Origin: Girardinichthys multiradiatus
Taxonomy: Eukaryota; Chordata; Actinopteri; Cyprinodontiformes; Goodeidae
NCBI RefSeq assembly: GCF_021462225.1
Contig: NC_061817.1
Span: 15,281,810 to 15,345,809 of the forward strand
Length of the DNA: 64,000 nucleotides
Direction of reading: 5' to 3'
Below, one piece after another: positions 23,199-35,100 of the stretch. Position numbers and translations under genes: made by a program. Within the stretch, counting starts at the first letter, position 1. Each line of letters begins with the position of its first letter. Below the pieces are notes generated by a model. That model saw only the letters and a program-made list of their open reading frames with translations. It did not search any database and was not told the origin of the DNA.

Positions 23199-26100
23199 AT
23201 GTCTCTGAACGGCCACAGTGTGGGTAAAGACACATGGGACTCGCACAACAAGATGATGCTGGAACCTCTGGCCATCAGTGACTCAGAGGTATGTCTGCAA
23301 TGGACTTTTTTGAGTTTGTATCTGGGATTTGCAAATGCTTATGAACCTAATCATCTGAATCAACGAGTTAACTCTAAACACCTGCAAAAGATTCCTGAGG
23401 CCTTTAAAACTCCCAGCCTGGTTCATCACTCAAAACCCCAATCATGGGTAAGACTGCCGACCTGACTGCTGTCCAGAAGGCCACTATTGACACCCTCAAG
23501 CAAGAGGGTAAGACACAGAAAGACATTTCTGAATGAATAGGCTGTTCCCAGAGTGCTGTATCAAGGCACCTCAGTGGGACGTCTGTGGAAGGAAAAAGTG
23601 TGCAGAAAACGCTGCACAACGAGAAGAGGTTACCGGACCCTGAGGAAGATTGTGGAGAAGGGCCGATTCCAGACCTTGGGGGACCTGCGGAAGCTGTGGA
23701 CTGAGTCTGGAGTAGAAACATCCAGAGCCACCGTGCACAGGCGTGTGCAGGAAATGTGCTACAGGTGCCGCATTCCCCAGACCTGGGCTACAGAGAAGCA
23801 GCACTGGACTGTTGCTCAGTGGTCCAAAGTACTTTTTTTGGATGAAAGCAAATTCTGCATGTCATTCAGAAATCAAGGTGCCAGAGTCTGGAGGAAGACT
23901 GGGGAGAAGGAAATGCCAAAATGCCAGAAGTCCAGTGTCAAGTACCACAGTCAGTGATGGTCTGGGTTGCCGTGTCAGCTGCTGTGTTGGTCCACTGTGT
24001 TTTATCAAGGGCAGGGTCAATGCAGCTAGCTATCAGGAGATTTGGAGCACTTCATGCTTCCATCTGCTGAAAAGCTTTATGGAGATGAAGATTTCATTTT
24101 CAGCACGTCCTGGCACCTGCTCACAGTGCCAAAACCACTGGTAAATGGTTACTGACCATGGTATCACTGTGCTCAATTGGCCTGCCAACTCTCCTGACCT
24201 GAACCCCATAGAGAATCTGTGGGATATTGTGAAGAGAACGTTGAGAGACTCAACACCCAACACTCTAGATGAGCTAAAGGCCGCTATCGAAGCATCCTGG
24301 GCCTCCATAGACCTCAGCAGTGCCACAGGCTGGTATTGTTACAGTTCATGTACAAACGCATGTTGTTGCAGAACCCTTCAGTTTTTATGGTGCTTGTGTT
24401 TCAGGTGTTCTCCATCATAAAAAAGGAGAAGCACAGGCAGACATACGGCCTGGAGCTGATCGCATCGGAGAACTTTGCCAGCAGAGCTGTTCTTGAAGCT
24501 CTTGGTTCCTGTATGAACAACAAGTACTCTGAGGGGTATCCTGGCCAGAGGTACAGCACCTAATCCAATTAAGAACATTGTTTTATTAAATGCTGATATT
24601 AATGGTACTTATGAGCATCATTCACCACTTTAGGTACTATGGTGGTACGGAACATGTTGATGAGCTGGAAAGGCTTTGCCAGAAGAGGGCGCTGGAGGTC
24701 TTTGGTCTGGACTCTGAGAAATGGGGAGTCAATGCGCAGCCATACTCAGGTATTAAACCTGCTTCTGTAGAGATGTACAGGTCCTTCTCAAAATATTAGC
24801 ATATTGTGATAAAGTTAATTATTTTCCATAATGTAATGATGAAAATTTAACATTCATATATTTTAGATTCATTGCACACTAACTGAAATATTTCAGGTCT
24901 TTTATTGTCTTAATACGGATGATTGTGGCATACAGCTCATGAAAACCCAAAATTCCTATCTCACAAAATTAGCATATTTCATCCGACCAATAAAAGAAAA
25001 GTGTTTTTAATACAAAAAACGTCAACCTTCAAATAATCATGCACAGTTATGCACTCAATACTTGGTCGGGAATCCTTTTGCAGAAATGACTGCTTCAATG
25101 CGGCGTGGCATGGAGGCAATCAGCCTGTGGCACTGCTGAGGTCTTATGGAGGCCAAGGATGCTTTGATAGCGGCCTTTAGCTCATCCAGAGTGTTGGGTC
25201 TTGAGTCTCTCAACGTTCTCTTCACAATATCCCACAGATTCTCTATGGGGTTCAGTTCAGGAGAGTTGGCAGGCCAATTGAGCACAGTGATACCATGGTC
25301 AGTAAACCATTTACCAGTGGTTTTGGCACTGTGAGCAGGTGCCAGGTCGTGCTGAAAAATGAAATCTTCATCTCCATAAAGCTTTTCAGCAGATGGAAGC
25401 ATGAAGTGCTCCAAAATCTCCTGATAGCTAGCTGCATTGACCCTGCCCTTGATAAAACACAGTGGACCAACACCAGCAGCTGACACGGCACCCCAGACCA
25501 TCACTGACTGTGGGTACTTGACACTGGACTTCTGACATTTCCTTCTCCCCAGTCTTCCTCCAGACTCTGGCACCTTGATTTCCAAATGACATGCAGAATT
25601 TGCTTTCATCCGAAAAAAGTACTTTGGACCACTGAGCAACAGTCCAGTGCTGCTTCTCTGTAGCCCAGGTCAGGCGCTTCTGCTGCTGTTTCTGGTTCAA
25701 AAGTGGCTTGACCTGGGGAATGCAGCACCTGTAGCCCATTTCCTGCACATGCCTGTGCACGGTGGCTCTGGATGTTTCTACTCCAGACTCAGTCCACTGC
25801 TTCCGCAGGTCCCCCAAGGTCTGGAATCGGCCCTTCTCCACAATCTTCCTCAGGGTCCGGTCACCTCTTCTCGTTGTGCAGCGTTTTCTGCCACACTTTT
25901 TCCTTCCCACAGACTTCCCACTGAGGTGCCTTGATACAGCACTCTGGGAACAGCCTATTCGTTCAGAAATTTCTTTCTGTGTCTTACCCTCTTGCTTGAG
26001 GGTGTCAATAGTGGCCTTCTGGACAGCAGTCAGGTCAGCAGTCTTACCCATGATTGGGGTTTTGAGTGATGAACCAGGCTGGGAGTTTTAAAGGCCTCAG

Positions 26101-29100
26101 GAATCTTTTGCAGGTGTTTAGAGTTAACTCGTTGATTCAGATGATTAGGTTCATAGCTCGTTTAGAGACCCTTTTAATGATATGCTAATTTTGTGAGATA
26201 GGAATTTTGGGTTTTCATGAGCTGTTTGCCAAAATCATCCGTATTAAGACAATAAAAGACCTGAAATATTTCAGTTAGTGTGCAATGAATCTAAAATATA
26301 TGAATGTTAAATTTTCATCATGACATTATGGAAAATAATGAACTTTATCACAATATGCTAATATTTTGAAAAGGACCTGTAGACAGTATGTTTGGGCCTG
26401 CTTACCCAAGATTCATTTTCTTTATTTTTTTGCAATAACAAAAATCATGTTTATTAATATATATAAAAAAGAAAATGCTCACTGATTGGAGCTAATGGCA
26501 GCAATTAGCCAAATGTACATTTCAAAAGATAATTTATTTGATTAATTCTGTTCCGAAAACTAAACTCATGTAGATACATTATACATAGAGTGATATATTT
26601 TAGGTGTTATTTCTGTTGCTGTTGATCATCGGGACTTCCAGGTTATGAAAACCTAAATTTCAGTTTCTCAGCAAGTTATGATATTGGATAAGACCAATAA
26701 ACGTTTATTAGGCGTGGCAGTGGCGCAGGGGTGAAGCGGGCAACCCACGCAGCCGTGACAGGTCCGAGTCCCGGCCTGTGGACCTTTACTGGATGTCTTC
26801 CCCTCACTCCACCCCATTTTCTGTCGGTCAACTTACAAAATAAAGGCCATAAAATTTATAGAAAAAATATGAAAGAAAAAACAAATATTATTTTTAATAC
26901 AGGTAGCACTGTTGCCTTGCAGCAAGAAGGTCCTGGGTTCGACTCCCGGCTGGGGCTTTTTCAGCATGGAGTTTGCATGTTCTCCATGTGCATGCATGGG
27001 TTTTCACCAGGCACTCCAGCTTCCTCCTACAGTCCAAAAAACATGACTGTTAGGTCAATTGGGCTCTCTAAATTGCCCTTAGATGTGAATGAGTGTGTGC
27101 GTGGTTGTTTGTCCTGTATGTCTCTGGGTTTCCCTGCGATGGATTGGCGACCTGGCCAGGGTTTACCCCGCCTCTTGCCCATAGACTGCTGGAGATAGGC
27201 ACCAGCTCCCATCCCACGTGACCCACTATGGAATAAGCGGTATAGAAAATGAATGAATATTTTTAATACAGAAATGTCTGCCTACTGAAAGTATGTTCAT
27301 GTATTATACATGATCTGGGCTCCTTTTGCATGAAGTACTGCATCAACGCAGAGTGGCATGGAGGCAATCAGCCTGTAGCTCAGCTGGGGTGTTCAGGAAG
27401 CTCAAGTTCCATTGATAACCTTTTACATTTTTTTCAGCGTCCTCTGAAGCTCACCTTGGACCATTGGGCAACAGTGCAGGCCTTTTCCCCCGTAGCCCAG
27501 AGGGAGAGCCTTAAACCAAGGAGCGCTTCATATCCTGAATACAGTGTATGTGGAAGCTCTTAAAGTGCTGACTCCAGCTGAAAACCTGCATCTATGGAGA
27601 TGCTCAAACACGTATATTGGCTTTGCTTCTCAATCCTCTCAAGGCTGCATTTATTTCTGTTGGTTGTGTACCTTTTTCTACCACGTCTTCCTTCCACTTA
27701 ACTTTCCATTATTCCTTTAGGTTCACTCTGTGAACAACCGGTTTACTTAGCAATACCTTTTTGTGTTTTACGGTCTTGTGGAGGTTGTTAATAGCTGTCA
27801 GGTGGAGGGCTGTGAAGTTAGCCTAACATGGAGATATAAAGGGGTTGGACAATGAAACTGAAACACCTGTCATTTTAGTGTGGGAGGTTTCATGGCTAAA
27901 TTGGACCAGCCTGGTAGCCAGTCTTCATTGATTGCACATTGCACCAGTAAGAGCAGAGTGTGAAGGTTCAATTAGCAGGGTAAGAGCACAGTTTTGCTCA
28001 AAATATTGAAATGCACACAACATTAAGGGTGACATACCAGAGTTCAAAAGAGGACAAATTGTTGGTGCACGTCTTGCTGGCGCATCTGTGACCAAGACAG
28101 CAAGTCTTTGTGATGTATCAAGAGCCACGGTATCCAGGGTAATGTCAGCATACCACCAAGAAGGACGAACCACATCCAACAGGATTAACTGTGGACGCAA
28201 GAGGAAGCTGTCTGAAAGGGATGTTCGGGTGCTAACCCGGATTGTATCCAAAAAACATAAAACCACGGCTGCCCAAATCACGGCAGAATTAAATGTGCAC
28301 CTCAACTCTCCTGTTTCTACCAGAACTGTCCGTCAGGAGCTCCACAGGGTCAATATACACGGCCGGGCTGCTATAGCCAAACCTTTGGTCACTCATGCCA
28401 ATGCCAAACGTCGGTTTCAATGGTGCAAGGAGCACAAATCTTGGGCTGTGGACAATGTGAAACATGTATTGTTCTCTGATGAGTCCACCTTTACTGTTTT
28501 CCCCACATCCGGGAGAGTTACGGTGTGGAGAAGCCCCAAAGAAGCGTACCACCCAGACTGTTGCATGCCCAGAGTGAAGCATGGGGGTGGATCAGTGATG
28601 GTTTGGGCTGTCATATCATGGCATTCCCTTGGCCCAATACTTGTGCTAGATGGACGCGTCACTGCCAAGGACTACCGAACCATTCTTGAGGACCATGTGC
28701 ATCCAATGGTTCAAACATTGTATCCTGAAGGCGGTGCCGTGTATCAGGATGACAATGCACCAATACACACAGCAAGACTGGTGAAAGATTGGTTTGATGA
28801 ACATGAAAGTGAAGTTGAACATCTCCCATGGCCTGCACAGTCACCAGATCTAAATATTATTGAGCCACTTTGGGGTGTTTTGGAGGAGCGAGTCAGGAAA
28901 CGTTTTCCTCCACCAGTATCACGTAGTGACCTGGCCACTATCCTGCAAGAAGAATGGCTTAAAATCCCTCTGACCACTGTGCAGGACTTGTATATGTCAT
29001 TCCCAAGACAAATTGATGCTGTATTGGCCACAAAAGGAGGTCCTACACCATACTAATACATTATTGTGGTCTCAAACCAGGTGCTTCAGTTTCATTGTCC

Positions 29101-32100
29101 AACCCCTGTATAATACTGTATGTAATTAATCTATATTATGTAAGTTTTCCTCTTTAAATTGATTTACTGAAATTTACTTTTCACTGACATTTAGATTTAT
29201 TGAGACGTACTTATATTTTATCAGATCTAATATCTGTGCCCCCTGCATAAAGTTAGTTTATCTCCTTGTTCTTATCCTCACTTTGCTCCTATGTTTCTCC
29301 ATAAGGTTCCCCAGCCAACTTTGCAGTCTACACAGCTGTGGTGGAACCACATGGTCGGATCATGGGGCTGGGCCTTCCTGATGGTGGTCACCTTACTCAC
29401 GGCTTCATGACTGTGAAGAAGAAAATCTCAGCGACGTCGATCTTCTTTGAATCTATGCCATATAAGGTCCAAACAGCACGCATTTCCTAGCATGTGTTCA
29501 GTTAGAAATCTGGGACGTTCATGAAAGTACAAGCGATTGTGTGTTTATTTAGTGAGATGGAATGAGGTCAGCCCAGAGATTGATATGGCATTATTTCTCA
29601 TCACTAATTTAGTTGTGTGCATTACATTGCCCTTTGGCTTCCTATAAAAGCCAACAACATTTTAAAACACAGGAGCAGCTTAAAACCTGCAACCCTTGAG
29701 TTACCTGACCATATTCCTTCAGCACATCATAATTTGTTACGGTACAGAAGTTTATAAATGGATTTTACTGTGAAACAATTTATAAAATTGCTAACTTTTT
29801 ACTGTCACCTTATGTTTCCTTATTATTAATCAAAGACGACATTGTGAACCGGGCTCATTAGTGAGCAATGAAACGCTCTCTACACCATCTTTGTTTTGAA
29901 AAATGAACACAGAACGATCTTGCCCAACTTAAAGCCACAAAGACCTAAAGTACCACCTGGAGGAAGGAGATTCTCTGCATAGACAGCAGTTTAGAGCAAA
30001 ACCGTTGTAAGTTTTTTTTTTAATTTAAGGCTGCAGCTGTTACTATGGTCTTTCATTCACTAGGAATGTCATTATTCAGGGTTAAAACCCTTATTTGTAC
30101 GATCAAAAAAAAATATATATATATTTTTGTTTTCCTTTGCAAGATGCCCTGATTTAAAACTAAATGCTGGAAAATTGCAGCTGTGTGGTTTGCTGTGAAT
30201 CTAGTAAAACTATCGGGATTCTGACACCAATTGTATAAAACCCGATCCCATACATTATCAAAGAAAATGAATGATAGATTGAAAACGCAAATAGTAAATG
30301 AGTGTTTACGTTTTTTAACTCGGAACTGGTATAGAAAAGGCAATTGGTGAATCTCTCAGAAAGTTATTCAGTGATTATTTACAATCAACATTTAATAGAC
30401 ATGTTACCAAGTTCAACTTCAATAAATAACTTTTCCCATAAAACATGACACCAAGCTAACTGGACGACATTGTTTCAGTGAGGTTCTTCCTGTTACTTTC
30501 AGGCCAGTGTTATAAGTCCTTATTCCCTCTACTATTAGGCTGTAAACATGGAAAATGTGCCTTTTTAAAGAATACGTTTAGTGTCATGTTGGCTTTGTTG
30601 TGTGGATGTTTTTTTATTTACTTTTTAACTTGCATATATAGTCTTTTATTTTCTGTTTGGCAACTCGACAACCGTTACAGTTCTATAAATCAGAATCAGA
30701 ATAAAGTAAATAAAGGTTGTGCTGGCTATCGTTTAGCTGTCAATATATATGAAGTTACTCTTATGTGGTGTATTTCATTTAAGGAATGTACACTCACCGG
30801 CCACTTTATTAGGTATACCTTGCTAGTACCGGGTTGGACCTCCTTTTGCCTTCAGAACTGCCTTAATCCTTCGTGGCATAGATTCAACAAGGTACTGGAA
30901 ACATTCCTCAGAGAGTTTGGTCCATATTGACATGATAGCATCACACAGATGCTGCAGATTTGTCGGCTACACATCCATGATGCGAATCTCCCGTTCCACC
31001 ACATCCCAAAGGTGCTCTATTGGATTGAGATCTGGTGACTGTGGAGGCCATTTGAGTCCAGTGAACTTATTGTCATGTTCAAGAAACCAACCTGAGATGA
31101 TTTGTGCTTTATGACACGGCGTGTTATCTTGCTGCAAGTAACCATCAGAAGATGGATACACTGTGGTCATAAAGGGATGGACATGGTCAGCAACAATACT
31201 CAGGTAGGCTGTGGCGTTGACACGATTCTCAATTGGTACTAAGGGGTCCAAAGTGTGCCAAGAAAATATCCCCCACACCATTACACCACCAGCCTGGACC
31301 GTTGATACAAGGCAGGATGGATCCATGCTTTCATGTTGCTGACGCCAAATTCTGACCCAACCATCTGAATGTTGCAGCAGAAATCAAGACTCATCAGACC
31401 AGGCAACATTTTTTCCAGTCTTCTATTGTCCAGGTTTGGTGAGCCTGTGCGAATTGTAGCCTCAGTTTCCTGTTCTTAGCTGACAGGAGTGGCATCTGGT
31501 GTGGTCTTCTGCTGCTGTAGCCCATCCGCCTCAAGGTTTACGTGTTGTGCGTTCAGAGATGCTCTTCTGCATGTCTTGGTTGTAACGAGTGGTTATTTGA
31601 GTTACTGTTGCCTTTCTATCAGCTCGAACCAGTCTGGCCATTCTCCTCTGACCTCTGGCATCAACAAGGCATTTGCGCCCACAGAACTGCAGCTCATTGG
31701 ATATTTTCTCTTTTTTGGACCATTCTCTGTAAACCCTAGAGATGGTAGTGCGTGAAAATCCCAGTAGATCAGCAGTTTCTGAAATACTCACACCAGCCCG
31801 TCTGGCACCAACAACCATGCCACGTTCAAAGTCACTTAAATCACCTTTCTTCTGCATTCTGATGCTCTGTTTAAACTGCAGCAGATCGTCTTGACCATGT
31901 CTACATGCCTAAATGCATTGAGTTGCTGCCATGTGATTGGCTGATTAGAAATTTGCGTTAACGAGCAGTTGGAGAGGGGTACCTAATAAAGTGGCCAGTG
32001 GTATATTTCTTGACTTGTTTTTTTTTTTTCCCAGGTGAACCCAGAAACTGGCTACATTGATTATGACAAACTGCAGGAAAATGCTCGGCTGTTTCACCCA

Positions 32101-35100
32101 AAGCTCATCATTGCAGGTGCTTTAATGAACGCCCACATGCAGACTCTATATATAAACTATGTATAATCTATGAAGTTGGTATATTAAAATAACATATGTT
32201 TCTTTTTCTTCTATCTTCCTGTTTTAGGAACAGGCTGCTATTCCCGTAACCTTGACTACCCCCGCCTGAAGCAGATTGCCAGTGAGAACGGTGCATATCT
32301 GATGGGGGACATGGCACACATCAGTGGGCTGGTGGCTGCTGGAGTGGTGCCCTCACCTTTGAGCATTGTGACATAGTCACAACAACAACTCACAAAACTC
32401 TGCGTGGCTGCCGTGCCGGACTTATCTTTTATCGGAGAGGTAGACCCTTTCATTTAACAGTCACATGTGATGCCCTTGAATCTTCCTGTTGCGCCTCTCT
32501 GTCCACATTCGTACCTCTCCCTTTCAAATGTTTTTCTAATGATCTCCTCTGTCCCTCCACCAGGAGTACGGAGCGTGGACGCCAAAGGAACGGAGACTCT
32601 GTACAACCTGGAGTCTTTGATCAACCAGGCTGTGTTTCCGGGGTTGCAGGGAGGACCACACAACCATGCCATTGCAGGTATAATAATTGTTATCATTAAA
32701 CTTTCACCTTGACATTGACAGATTCTTGCAAAAGTATTCATACGGTTAGAACTTGTTCTCATTTTTTCACTCTATAACCACAAAGACTAGGCAGGGTATA
32801 GTTGTGAAGTGAGAAAAAAATGATATCTGAGTTTTAAATCTTTTTAACAACAACAAATCTGAAAAGTCTGAGGTGCATATGTATTTAGCCTCCCTTAGTC
32901 TGATACCCCTAAATAAAGCCTCTCACTCAATCCATCAACAACAGAAAGAGTGTGACTCAACTGCAAACTTCCCAAGACGTGGCTGACACGCCGCACCAAG
33001 GGCAGCTAAGAGCTAACTTTGGAGGAGGTGCAGAGATCCATAGCTTGGGTGGTGGGATTTGCTGACAGAACAACAGTTTAAATTGCACTCTGTAATTCTG
33101 GAATTTAAACAACCGTGGCAAGAAAGAAGTTGCTGTTAAAGAGAGCTAGAAAACGTCTGGTTTACAGTTTGCCTCAAAACGTGTATGGGACACAGAAAAC
33201 CTGTTCAAGAAGGTGCTCTGGTTGGATGAGATCAAAAATGAACCTTTGACCTAAATTAAATCTACACAATATAGCAAATCTCAACATCAGTGTCTGCAAT
33301 ACCAAAATATTAAAGTATAGCTTGGATGCAGTATTTGGTAGGACACCATATGTTAAGCATCAAGCATTCACGATCTGCATATCGATGATATATTTGACGA
33401 GTTGGAAGGACTCTAACTGTCCTTAATGCTCCTACCTGTGTATATGTTTAGTGAGTGAGATGCTAAAGATCACGGAGAGTGGTGGGGACATTTAGCAGTG
33501 GAAAAAAGGGATAGGAATGTGTTTTCATTCCTAGAATTTTAAGTAATAGTATCACACCGAAATATCATCAGAAAACTACCATTGCACATCACCCTGAGCA
33601 CCACCTCTATGGTGAAACACTGTGGCCACGTCATGCTGTGGGGATACTTTTCTTCAGCAGGGACAGGAAAGCTGGTCAGAGTTGATGGGAAGATAGATGG
33701 AGTTAAATACACAGTAATCCTGGAAGAAAACCTGCCAGAAGCTGGTAAAGACTGGTGGAGGTTACGCATCTAGCAGGTCAACAGAGTGAAACATTCAGCC
33801 AGAGATACACCATCCCAGTCAAAGTCCAGAACTAAATCTAATTAAGACTCACGGGCGAAACATGAAAATTGATGTCACTTGAGCAATTTTCAAAGAATGA
33901 TGGCTAAACATGGAAACATTCCAAAAAAAGACTTTTCGGCTGTAATTACAGTGAGAGGTGGTTCTACCAAAGTCTGACTCCGGGGGACTGAATCATGTGA
34001 GCAGCACACTTGTCAAACTTTAACTTGTAAAATACTTGAAAAAACTCAGTTTTTTTTTGTTTTTTTTAAATGAGTGTTTTATTGGGATCAACAGAAAGTA
34101 GGGCAGAATTGTGAAGCTCATGTTTGCATGTGACAAAATGTAAAACCGATTGATCAAGCATGTACAGGTCCTTCTCAAAATATTAGCATATTGTGATAAA
34201 GTTAATTATTTTCCATAATGTCATGATGAAAATTTAATATTCATATATTTTAGATTCATTGCACCCTAACTGAAATATTTCAGGTCTTTTATTGTCTTAA
34301 TACGGATGATTTTGGCATACAGCTCATGAAAACCCAAAATTCCTATCTCACAAAATTAGCATATTTCATCCGACCAAAAAAAGAAAAGTGTTTTTAATAC
34401 AAAAAACGTCAACCTTCAAATAATCATGTACAGTTATGCACTCAATACTTGGTCGGGAATCCTTTTGCAGAAATGACTGCTTCAATGCAGCGTGGCATGG
34501 AGGCAATCAGCCTGTGGCACTGCTGAGGTCTTATGGAGGCCCAGGATGCTTCGATAGCGGCCTTTAGCTCATCCAGAGTGTTGGGTCTTGAGTCTCTCAA
34601 CGTTCTCTTCACAATATCCCACAGATTCTCTATGGGGTTCAGGTCAGGAGAGTTGGCAGGCCAATTGAGCACAGTGATACCATGGTCAGTAAACCATTTA
34701 CCAGTGGTTTTGGCACTGTGAGCAGGTGCCAGGTCGTGCTGAAAAATGAAATCTTCATCTCCATAAAGCTTTTCAGCAGATGGAAGCATGAAGTGCTCCA
34801 AAATCTCCTGATAGCTAGCTGCATTGACCCTGCCCTTGATAAAACACAGTGGACCAACACCAGCAGCTGACACGGCACCCCAGACCATCACTGACTGTGG
34901 GTACTTGACACTGGACTTCTGGCATTTTGGCATTTCCTTCTCCCCAGTCTTCCTCCAGACTCTGGCACCTCGATTTCCGAATGACATGCAGAATTTGCTT
35001 TCATCCGAAAAAAGTACTTTGGACCACTGAGCAACAGTCCAGTGCTGCTTCTCTGTAGCCCAGGTCAGGCGCTTCTGCCGCTGTTTCTGGTTCAAAAGTG

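Noticed and set aside
25646..26091. Open frames on the + strand opposite DD34E transposases (also at 35042, 39701 and 58319)
   Set aside because: They recur at identical positions in every Tc1 copy and are antisense shadows of the transposase.
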